5,936 bases of DNA from Mariniphaga sp. (lineage in GTDB: Bacteria > Bacteroidota > Bacteroidia > Bacteroidales > Prolixibacteraceae), in NCBI GenBank assembly GCA_025363795.1, contig JANYLE010000429.1, positions 1-5,936 on the forward strand. Direction: 5' to 3'. This document shows, piece after piece, positions 1 through 5,936 of the stretch. Numbering within the stretch: the first letter of the stretch is position 1; each line of letters begins with the position of its first letter. Below the pieces are notes generated by a model, which was not told the DNA's origin, did no database searches, and worked only from the letters and a program-made list of their open reading frames with translations. The position numbers and the translations under genes are program-made.

Positions 1-3000
1 GATGAAAGCGTCTCATCATCAATATTTTCATCGATGTAATTGAGTAATTTCTGAAAAAACGGGTCAGGAATTTTAGCCACGAGCGTGGAATTGTTATCCT
101 TTGTCCCAAAATGGTTCTTAATGCCAGACCTTAATTTGAGGAGTTTTTCGACACGAACTTTCAGATGCTCAGGGTGAAATGGTTTGGCAATGTAAGAATC
201 AGCACCTGCTTTCAAACCAGAAATTTTGTCCTCGATTTCGGCTTTCGCAGTCAAAAGGATAATAGGTAAATGGCTGGTATCGAAATTGTCGCGCAACTTT
301 CCGCAAAGCTCAATACCATCCATTTCGGGCATCATCACATCCGAAACAACCAGATCTGGTTTTTCGGATAAAACTTTTTCATATGCTTCAAGGCCATTCG
401 ATGCAAACAGGATGTTATAATCTGTTTGGAGAAAATCTCGTAGTAATACCAGAATTTCAGGTTCATCATCCACGAGCAGGATCAGCGGCTTTCCTTCCCG
501 TATTTCCGTCTTTCCAATTGGCTGATCAGGACCAGTTTCATCAATGAAATTAATTTCGTCCAATTCATCAGTTGGTTCGTTGAGCAGAGGTGCCGGACTT
601 AACTCATGTACATCAGGGAATAGGCAGATGAACTTGGTCCCTTCGTTGCTCTTACTTTCAAAACTGATGGTCCCTTTGAGTAATTCTACAAGCCCTTTTG
701 TAACTGCAAGACCAAGGCCCGTGGAGCGGTATCCGGGAAAAGTCCCTTTTCGCGTTGCCGAAGAGATCCCGAATGGTTCGAAAACCCTGTGCATAGCGTC
801 AGGATTTATCCCAACTCCATTATCTTCGATTTCAACGACCAGCGAAGATTCTTCCAATTTAATGGTTGCTTTTACGAATCCACCGGGCTTGTTGTACTTT
901 ATGGCATTCGATATCAGATTGGTAACGATTCGCTGAAACTTATCTGCATCAGTCTTGAAATCAAACTCTGTATTGGAAGCAACGATCTCACATTGTATAT
1001 TCCGCTGCTGTGCAAACAGCTCGAGATCTGATATCACTTCGCGGATAAGTTCAACCGGTTTGGTGAGCTGGATATTTAATGGTTCTTTCCCTTTTTCCAG
1101 CTTTCTGAACTGCATGATTTCGAGCACTAATTTCTGCAGTTTAATGCTGTTGTTGTAGACTTTTAAAAGACGCGGGTTTTCAACTGTATTTTGGGTGTCT
1201 TCGAGCAGTGCGTGAATGTGTGAGGTAATAAGGGTAAGTGGTGTTCTAAACTCATGGGCCACATTGGTAAAGAACTCAATTTTATAACTTTGCAATTCTT
1301 CTTCCTTCTTCTTTTGGAATTCCTGCAGTACTGCTTCTTTTTTTCGGTTTTCCCGGCGGCGGATAGCGGCGAATACCAATAGCTGAATCACAACGACAAT
1401 TGAAATATAACCCAAAATTGCCCATGATGTCAGCCAGAACGGAGGGTTAATTGTTATCCCGATTTCCCTGGTATTCTTTGACCAGTTGCCATTTTCATCA
1501 CTAACTCGAAGCTGAAGCGTGTAATTTCCGGGTTCCAGATTTGAAAAATTAATTGGTTGATTTTGTGGATTGATCGTCCATTCGTCATTAGAGTTTATCA
1601 ACCGGTACGAAATTCGGTATCGTTCCTGTCCCCAGTAGGCCAAAGGGGAGACATAAAATGTAAGCGAATTCTGATTGTATTTTAGCTTTAAGGTTTTCTG
1701 ATGGTTGATACGACTGGTCAGTACACTTTCATTTCCTATTTCAGCCGGGAGATTCCTGATTAAAAGTTGATTAATAGCGATGGGCGGAAAATAGGAAGAG
1801 AATTTAATCTCATCAGTTTGTATAATATCCACCCCTTTTGTGCCTCCTGCATAAAGTTTGCCGGTATTTGCATCGAAATAGGAAGCGCCATCACTGTATT
1901 CGTCGTTGATCAGACCATCGTTCACGTTAAAACTTCTGACATTTTTTCTGCTGCTGTCGATTAAGGAGATACCCTGATTCGTAGTCGCCCACAAGCCTCC
2001 CAGATTATCACGTTGCAACGCATGAATGCTGGTATTGGATAAGTCTGATTGAAAATTCAGAGATGCCGACTGCACGGAATCGGCAGAGAGTGGCAATAAA
2101 TTGAAGATGCCATTGCTGCTACCCATCCAAACTGGCCCGTCCAGGTAAGTGAAAAGCGAAAGGATATCATCATTTTTGATAAGATCCGGATGGGTCATGG
2201 TGGAATACTGTGCAATAACCCGCTTGGTGATTGTATTATAACGGTATACGCCTAATCCCCTGGTTCCTATCCACATTATTCCCGGTTTCTCTTCAGCAAG
2301 GGCATATACAATCTGTTTTTGCAGTCCGGGCATTGCAATACTTTTGTCGAGAACCAGCTGTTCGCAGTTGACTGGAGTTGCACCACCTTTTTTATCCATC
2401 TCAATCATAATCACGCCCGAACCACTGGTCCCGAGATAAAGCCGCTGATCGCTGTCTTCAAGTATTTTGTAAACCGATCCAAAATCAACTACAGTAGGTA
2501 CTTTAAAGTCACGTGGAAAATTGCGGATCGTTTTATAATCAGGCGAAATAATGTCAATCCCCTTACCGTCCATACCAACCCATATTGATCCATCATCGTG
2601 CTCATGAAATGAGAGTACGGAATTGTTGCTCAACCCATTTTTAACTGAGATATTTCTGATCCGATTTCCCTTTGCGTCAAAAATATCAATTCCCCCACCT
2701 TTAGTCCCAATCAGAAGATCTCTTTTACGAGTCACGAGAATGCTTCTTACAATTGGATAGGTCAACTGATTTGATGACAAACTCTTGTTTGGAAATTCTG
2801 TTAGTTTGAGCGTGTAGACCCCATTTCCGTCGGTTCCAATCCATAGTACGTCTGAATCGGTTTCATAAATACTTAATATCCTGGAAGCAATGGGATTGCG
2901 TAAAAAAGGATCTGAAAGTATGTTGTGCGCCTCAAAAGTATGGGTCTGCAGATTGAAACTGTATATTTTGCCCTTTTCAGTACCAACCCAAAGCCTATCT

Positions 3001-3797
3001 TTTACCTTCGAAAGCGAGAACGAAGTAATAACATCATCGGGAATATTGAGTGGGAGGACTTTTTTTGTGGTAAGGTCAATCATAAGGGCCGCGCCAGTAC
3101 GTTGGATAATTAAAATCAAAGCGAGCTGATCGGTCTGTACTGATGTTGATGAAGATAAAGTTCCGGTTAACGGAAGTTTCAGGATCTCTTCAAACCGGTT
3201 CCCCGAAATCTTCATTAAATGTCCGCTTCCGGTAATACAGTAGGCAATATTATTAACCAGGTGGATTCGCTTGATGTTGAGAGAAACGGGTTGAGAAGTT
3301 TCATCAAAGGTTATTTTACTGAATTGCTTTGCAATACTGTCGAACCTGAAAACCCCCCGACCAAATACTGAGGCCAGCGTGCCATAGCTATCCGAATGGG
3401 CAATGGCAATATCATTTTCATAATTCATCTGTTCCGATTCCTGCGTAAAATAGGATGCGAACTGATCGTGAACATTGTCGTAAAACCCTAGTCCTTTATT
3501 CGTCAGCATCCATATCGGGCCTGAAGCCGTAGGGTACAATTCTCGAATTACGTGATTGTGAATAGAGTTGGTATTACTGCCCGGAAGGTAAGTAACTATA
3601 TTGCTGCCGTTGTATCTGTTTAGCCCATTCCATGTTCCGAACCAGATGTAACCTTCTGCATCCTTTGCAATTGTATTCACAGCACCATTTGAAAGTCCTT
3701 CAGGACGCGAAATGGAATGAACATTTGTTCTTAATTCTGCAATGAGGGGAAGCGAAAATAAGAATAATAATACTGAAACGATAAGGTTCTTAAGCAT
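1..3797 (-). CDS. Hybrid two-component system (HTCS) sensor kinase/response regulator, C-terminus cut by window edge
   Basis: One-protein signalling system: a periplasmic sensor, an inner-membrane histidine kinase and a cytoplasmic response regulator fused in one chain. The frame is open for 1265 codons from the ATG at 3797-3795 to the window edge; I checked it codon by codon over nearly its whole length and found no stop. Domains (residues): signal peptide about 1-20 (MLKN followed by a Leu/Val/Phe-rich core); about 14 propeller blades with the W-[IVM]-G-T..G pattern or degenerate versions near 52, 96, 142, 187, 230, 270, 319, 362, 406, 454, 509, 557, 603 and 649, which fits two seven-bladed propellers; Y_Y_Y domain about 705-778; membrane span about 788-811 followed by Arg/Lys; HisKA with HEFRTPLTL (phospho-acceptor His848); HATPase_c with Asn964, DNGVG from 992 and GLGLA 1027-1031; receiver about 1105-1220 with Asp1110, Asp1111, phospho-acceptor Asp1153, Thr1183 and Lys1205. 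The last residues (about 1245-1265) look like the start of an AraC-family helix-turn-helix; family members run to roughly 1,350 residues. All catalytic residues are present, so the protein should be active. Such proteins usually bind a saccharide or similar ligand and switch on a neighbouring locus; the ligand here is unknown. No clear Shine-Dalgarno precedes the start, as is common in Bacteroidota. Confidence 0.95.
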   Translation of the reverse strand, partial: MLKNLIVSVLLFLFSLPLIAELRTNVHSISRPEGLSNGAVNTIAKDAEGYIWFGTWNGLNRYNGSNIVTYLPGSNTNSIHNHVIRELYPTASGPIWMLTNKGLGFYDNVHDQFASYFTQESEQMNYENDIAIAHSDSYGTLASVFGRGVFRFDSIAKQFSKITFDETSQPVSLNIKRIHLVNNIAYCITGSGHLMKISGNRFEEILKLPLTGTLSSSTSVQTDQLALILIIQRTGAALMIDLTTKKVLPLNIPDDVITSFSLSKVKDRLWVGTEKGKIYSFNLQTHTFEAHNILSDPFLRNPIASRILSIYETDSDVLWIGTDGNGVYTLKLTEFPNKSLSSNQLTYPIVRSILVTRKRDLLIGTKGGGIDIFDAKGNRIRNISVKNGLSNNSVLSFHEHDDGSIWVGMDGKGIDIISPDYKTIRNFPRDFKVPTVVDFGSVYKILEDSDQRLYLGTSGSGVIMIEMDKKGGATPVNCEQLVLDKSIAMPGLQKQIVYALAEEKPGIMWIGTRGLGVYRYNTITKRVIAQYSTMTHPDLIKNDDILSLFTYLDGPVWMGSSNGIFNLLPLSADSVQSASLNFQSDLSNTSIHALQRDNLGGLWATTNQGISLIDSSRKNVRSFNVNDGLINDEYSDGASYFDANTGKLYAGGTKGVDIIQTDEIKFSSYFPPIAINQLLIRNLPAEIGNESVLTSRINHQKTLKLKYNQNSLTFYVSPLAYWGQERYRISYRLINSNDEWTINPQNQPINFSNLEPGNYTLQLRVSDENGNWSKNTREIGITINPPFWLTSWAILGYISIVVVIQLLVFAAIRRRENRKKEAVLQEFQKKKEEELQSYKIEFFTNVAHEFRTPLTLITSHIHALLEDTQNTVENPRLLKVYNNSIKLQKLVLEIMQFRKLEKGKEPLNIQLTKPVELIREVISDLELFAQQRNIQCEIVASNTEFDFKTDADKFQRIVTNLISNAIKYNKPGGFVKATIKLEESSLVVEIEDNGVGINPDAMHRVFEPFGISSATRKGTFPGYRSTGLGLAVTKGLVELLKGTISFESKSNEGTKFICLFPDVHELSPAPLLNEPTDELDEINFIDETGPDQPIGKTEIREGKPLILLVDDEPEILVLLRDFLQTDYNILFASNGLEAYEKVLSEKPDLVVSDVMMPEMDGIELCGKLRDNFDTSHLPIILLTAKAEIEDKISGLKAGADSYIAKPFHPEHLKVRVEKLLKLRSGIKNHFGTKDNNSTLVAKIPDPFFQKLLNYIDENIDDETLS

Positions 3798-3908
3798 CTT
3801 TAAATCCGGTCAACTAGGAAGTAAATATAGAATAAAATACCAAATAAATCGGATTGCCTGGCAACTAAATTGAAGCGATAAGCCTCTATGAGGAAAGATC
3901 TCATTGAT

Positions 3909-3943
3909 CAAAGTAAATTATTTCGCACAATTGGTTTAACAAA
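3909..3943 (-). promoter_or_regulatory. Weak candidate promoter for the HTCS gene
   Basis: Read on the minus strand, TTTG (complement of 3940-3943) is followed after 23 bases by TTACTTTG (complement of 3909-3916). This is one mismatch from the Bacteroidota -7 element TAnnTTTG, with spacing at the long end of the accepted range. It would give a leader of roughly 100 bases before the ATG at 3797. In AT-rich DNA a match this loose can arise by chance, so it is only a candidate. Confidence 0.25.
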
Positions 3944-3952
3944 CTGCGCTAT

Positions 3953-3982
3953 TTTGCGTAACCATATTTATTCGTACTTTTG
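3953..3982 (+). promoter_or_regulatory. Bacteroidota-type promoter for ruvA-sprA
   Basis: TTTG at 3953-3956 is followed after 18 bases by TACTTTTG at 3975-3982. This is an exact match to the known Bacteroidota sigma-ABfr consensus (TTTG at -33, TAnnTTTG at -7) with suitable spacing. Transcription would start near 3988-3990, giving a leader of about 125 bases before ruvA. It faces away from the HTCS gene, and no other equally good match was seen in the intergenic region on this strand. Confidence 0.6.
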
Positions 3983-4017
3983 AAGTGTTCCTTATAAACG
4001 GTGCCCTTTTTTATGTG

Positions 4018-4057
4018 CAGATAAAGAACGAGTAAATTATTATCTGTGAGTTTTTTT
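4018..4057 (+). terminator. Possible attenuator-like hairpin with T tract in the ruvA leader
   Basis: CAGATAA (4018-4024) and TTATCTG (4040-4046) are perfect inverted repeats forming a 7-base-pair stem with a 15-base loop. Four bases later comes a run of seven T (4051-4057). This is the layout of an intrinsic terminator, but the stem has only two G-C pairs and should be weak. No plus-strand gene lies upstream in the window, so if it works it would act inside the ruvA leader as an attenuator or pause site. It may equally be chance in AT-rich DNA. Confidence 0.3.
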
Positions 4058-4096
4058 GTATAGAACAAAAGAAAGACGATCAAATTTAAATTAACC

Positions 4097-4103
4097 AGGA
4101 GGT
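4097..4103 (+). promoter_or_regulatory. Strong Shine-Dalgarno sequence of ruvA
   Basis: AGGAGGT lies 12 bases before the ATG at 4116. It is a near-perfect complement to the usual 16S rRNA 3' end, though the spacing is somewhat long. It supports the ATG at 4116 as the start. Most Bacteroidota genes lack such a motif, and neither the HTCS gene nor sprA has one here. Confidence 0.6.
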
Positions 4104-4115
4104 TTTTAACATTCT

Positions 4116-4697
4116 ATGTACGAATATATTAAAGGAGCAATAACCGGTCTCACCCCGGCAGGGGTTGTTATTGAAGCTGGAGGTTTAGGTTATTTTTTGC
4201 ATATCTCGGTCAATACCTATTCCCGGATTAACGGGAAAGAAAACTGCAAACTTTTTCTTCATGAAGTGATAAGGGAAGATGCCCACTTACTGTATGGCTT
4301 TGCCGATCAGGATGAACGCGATTTTTTCAGAATGCTGATATCGGTCAATGGAATTGGAGCTGCGATTGCTATCATGATGCTCTCCTCCTATCTCGCTGAT
4401 GATCTGCGTGAAGCAATTCTGACAGACAATGTAAATCTTCTTAAGGGTATAAAGGGGATAGGTGCTAAAACTGCACTTCGTGTTATTATTGAGCTTAAAG
4501 ATAAAGTTGGGAAAGGGCTGTCTTCTGATAAAATTCTCAAATCGGGTGATTCGGCTGTGCGAAATGAGGCGCTATCGGCACTCGAAATGTTGGGATTTAA
4601 TAAGAAAGCTGTGGAAAAATCTGTTGATCAGATTATTGCATCACAACCTGGACTTACAGTGGAACAACTTCTCAAAATCGCGTTAAAAAGTTTTTAA
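4116..4697 (+). CDS. ruvA: Holliday junction branch migration complex subunit RuvA
   Basis: RuvA binds four-way DNA junctions as a tetramer and positions the RuvB motor for branch migration in recombination and repair in the cytoplasm. The 193-residue product has the usual family length and all three domains. Domain I (about 1-63) is an OB-fold starting MYEYIKGAITGL, with the typical HEVIREDAHLLYGF stretch at 49-62. Domain II holds two helix-hairpin-helix motifs that grip DNA: LISVNGIGAAIA (74-85) and LKGIKGIGAKTALRVIIELK (109-128). Domain III (about 147-193), a small helical domain that contacts RuvB, includes NEALSALEMLGFNKKAVEK. The ATG at 4116 is preceded by a strong Shine-Dalgarno and gives the standard N-terminus. 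ruvB and ruvC are not in the window. The gene is followed after 9 bases by sprA, so the two are very probably cotranscribed from the promoter near 3953-3982. No truncation or missing motif is seen. Confidence 0.97.
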   Translation: MYEYIKGAITGLTPAGVVIEAGGLGYFLHISVNTYSRINGKENCKLFLHEVIREDAHLLYGFADQDERDFFRMLISVNGIGAAIAIMMLSSYLADDLREAILTDNVNLLKGIKGIGAKTALRVIIELKDKVGKGLSSDKILKSGDSAVRNEALSALEMLGFNKKAVEKSVDQIIASQPGLTVEQLLKIALKSF

Positions 4698-4706
4698 TAA
4701 GATATT

Positions 4707-5936
4707 TTGCGACGGGTTTTATTAAATACGACGGCAGTTTTATCTCTCTTGATTATCTCCACACTAACCTGCACAAGCATTGTCTCGGTAGGTCTGGAAA
4801 GATCAACTGGAAGTGTATTGCTAATCAGTCAGATAGCTCCACCGGATTCTGTCAGGAGAGACACACTTGGTCCTCTTCCATACCCGTTCAAGGATAAAAA
4901 TTCTTTTGTAAATTCCGGAACGCCAGATACATCGGCGCTTTACCTGAAAAACCCCTCCAATATTCAAAAAGTCGTTGACTACGATCCTATAACCGGTGAT
5001 TACCTGATCTCCGAAAAAATTGGTGATGTCAATTATCGTTTGCCTTTGGTGCTAAGTCGCGAAGAATACCTGAAAAAAAGCCTTCAGGAGTCTATGGATA
5101 AGTATTGGCGCGAGCGAATGGCTCAAAATTCACTCGATCAGAAATCTCAGCTAATTCCTCAGTTTCGAGTCAGCGGACAGACTTTTAATAATGTTTTTGG
5201 TTCTAATCTGGTGAATATAAAACCACAGGGTTATGTCGAAATGAGTCTGGGAGTCAAGAGTAATCGAATTGAGAACCCGTCTATTCCGGTTCGGATGCAG
5301 CGAAATACCACCTTCGATTTCAGTCAGAAAATCAATGTCAATTTGGATGGACAGGTTGGTGACCGACTGAAAATGAGGTTCAATTATAACACAGACGCCA
5401 CCTTCGATTTTGAGAATAAGATCAAACTCGATTATTCGGGTCACGATGACGATATCGTTAAAAAGGTGGAAGCTGGAAATGTGTCTATGCCTTTAACCGG
5501 TACATTGATCAGGGGTGGTACCAACCTTTTTGGGGTAAAAACCGATTTGCAATTTGGTAAGTTGTCGGTTTCAACGGTTTTTTCCCAGCAAAAGGGAGAA
5601 ACTAAAGTGATCAATACTGAAGGTGGAGCTGAGAAATCGAAATTCGAAATTGTTGCGACCGACTATGATGCCAATAGGCACTTTATGCTGGGTCACTATT
5701 TTTACGAGAACTATGATAAGGCACTCTCTGAGTTGCCTGTGGTAAAATCTTCAGTAACCATTAACAAGATTGAAGTATGGGTTACCAACAAATCGAGCCG
5801 CTTTCAGGAATCGCGTAATATTTTAGCCCTTCTGGACTTGGGAGAAAAAGGGACCAACAAACAAAATCAGACGATTGGATCTTTTGGTGATAATACTGGT
5901 CTTCCTTATCCATTTAATACCTTTCCGGGCAACGAC
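4707..5936 (+). CDS. sprA: SprA, T9SS outer-membrane translocon / gliding motility protein, N-terminal part
   Basis: SprA is the very large outer-membrane beta-barrel through which the type IX secretion system exports proteins; it is needed for gliding in species that glide. Only the first 410 residues are visible and the frame is open to the window edge; family members have about 2,400 residues. The start is taken as TTG at 4707: an in-frame stop lies at 4698-4700, no ATG or GTG occurs in frame before the conserved region, and TTG yields a good signal peptide (MRR, then a hydrophobic stretch to about residue 22). Recognisable SprA features follow: LPYPFKD at 57-63, VVDYDPITGDYLISEKIG from 89, IKPQG at 171-175, two TFDF motifs at 202-205 and 232-235, DFENKIKLDYSG after the second, and EAGNVSMPLTGTLI from 255, all rich in alternating polar/hydrophobic strand patterns. 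It begins 9 bases after ruvA ends and lacks a clear Shine-Dalgarno, so translation may depend on coupling to ruvA. The assignment rests on recalled family motifs, not on a search. Confidence 0.92.
   Translation, partial: MRRVLLNTTAVLSLLIISTLTCTSIVSVGLERSTGSVLLISQIAPPDSVRRDTLGPLPYPFKDKNSFVNSGTPDTSALYLKNPSNIQKVVDYDPITGDYLISEKIGDVNYRLPLVLSREEYLKKSLQESMDKYWRERMAQNSLDQKSQLIPQFRVSGQTFNNVFGSNLVNIKPQGYVEMSLGVKSNRIENPSIPVRMQRNTTFDFSQKINVNLDGQVGDRLKMRFNYNTDATFDFENKIKLDYSGHDDDIVKKVEAGNVSMPLTGTLIRGGTNLFGVKTDLQFGKLSVSTVFSQQKGETKVINTEGGAEKSKFEIVATDYDANRHFMLGHYFYENYDKALSELPVVKSSVTINKIEVWVTNKSSRFQESRNILALLDLGEKGTNKQNQTIGSFGDNTGLPYPFNTFPGND

Larger units (their letters stand above)
3798..4115. other. Divergent intergenic region between HTCS gene and ruvA
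   Basis: 318 bases with no credible gene on either strand. It separates the minus-strand HTCS gene from the plus-strand ruvA-sprA pair, so it must hold outward promoters for both. I see a good plus-strand promoter (3953-3982), a weak minus-strand candidate (3909-3943), a hairpin followed by seven T (4018-4057) and a Shine-Dalgarno (4097-4103), each listed separately. It is AT-rich compared with the flanking genes. Short palindromes such as CAATTG and TGATCA occur but are no more than expected in such DNA. No long repeat or tRNA was seen. Confidence 0.85.

Noticed and set aside
544..936. Plus-strand open frame of 130 codons
   Set aside because: It lies antisense to the histidine-kinase ATPase region of the HTCS gene, whose frame is unbroken and carries conserved motifs. 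The translation resembles no family I know.
2319..3129. Several plus-strand open frames opposite the propeller region
   Set aside because: All are antisense to conserved propeller blades. They have no supporting motif and arise from low stop frequency opposite the real gene.
3882..3893. Small inverted repeat CCTC-TAT-GAGG in the intergenic region
   Set aside because: A four-base stem with a three-base loop is too short to support an operator or terminator.
4081..4088. Minus-strand TAAATTTG as -7 element for the HTCS gene
   Set aside because: No TTTG occurs at suitable distance upstream on that strand, and it would lie about 285 bases from the start, inside the ruvA leader.
4462..4686. Second plus-strand open frame inside ruvA
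   Set aside because: It is an alternative-frame shadow of RuvA domains II-III, with no independent start signal.
4770..4772. Cysteine after the SprA hydrophobic stretch as a lipoprotein site
   Set aside because: The preceding residues are Leu-Thr, not the Gly/Ala/Ser usually required just before the cysteine, and SprA is an integral barrel with an ordinary signal peptide.
5151..5444. Minus-strand open frame of 97 codons
   Set aside because: It lies opposite the best-conserved part of the SprA N-terminal region and shows no recognisable domain.

Overview
The window looks like chromosomal DNA from a member of the Bacteroidota. Three things point there: a hybrid two-component system (HTCS) sensor of the Bacteroidota type, a SprA homologue (outer-membrane translocon of the type IX secretion system, found in this phylum), and a promoter matching the phylum's TTTG / TAnnTTTG consensus upstream of ruvA. 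I cannot fix the genus. Gliding or T9SS-bearing lineages (Cytophagia, Flavobacteriia, Marinilabiliales-like Bacteroidia) all fit.

Layout. Positions 1-3797 on the minus strand are one very long, uninterrupted reading frame for the HTCS protein. It has a signal peptide, two predicted seven-bladed propellers, a Y_Y_Y domain, one membrane span, a histidine kinase, a receiver, and the first residues of what should be an AraC-type DNA-binding domain cut off by the window edge. Positions 3798-4115 are a 318-base divergent intergenic region. It holds a good plus-strand promoter, a possible attenuator-like hairpin with a T7 tract, and a strong Shine-Dalgarno sequence. Positions 4116-4697 on the plus strand are ruvA. 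After only 9 bases comes sprA, which starts at a TTG codon at 4707 and runs off the right edge (410 codons visible).

How the genes work together. ruvA and sprA appear to form one transcription unit read from the promoter at about 3953-3982. Their products have unrelated jobs: Holliday-junction branch migration, and protein export or gliding at the outer membrane. The pairing is nevertheless, to my knowledge, recurrent in Bacteroidota genomes. The HTCS gene is transcribed the other way. Sensors of this class usually control a polysaccharide-utilisation or similar locus next to them, so its target would most likely lie beyond position 1; nothing in the window identifies its ligand.

I see no mobile element, RNA gene, CRISPR array or wholly unknown system here. 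The points worth a second look are the TTG start of sprA, the leader of the ruvA-sprA unit, and the unknown target of the HTCS.
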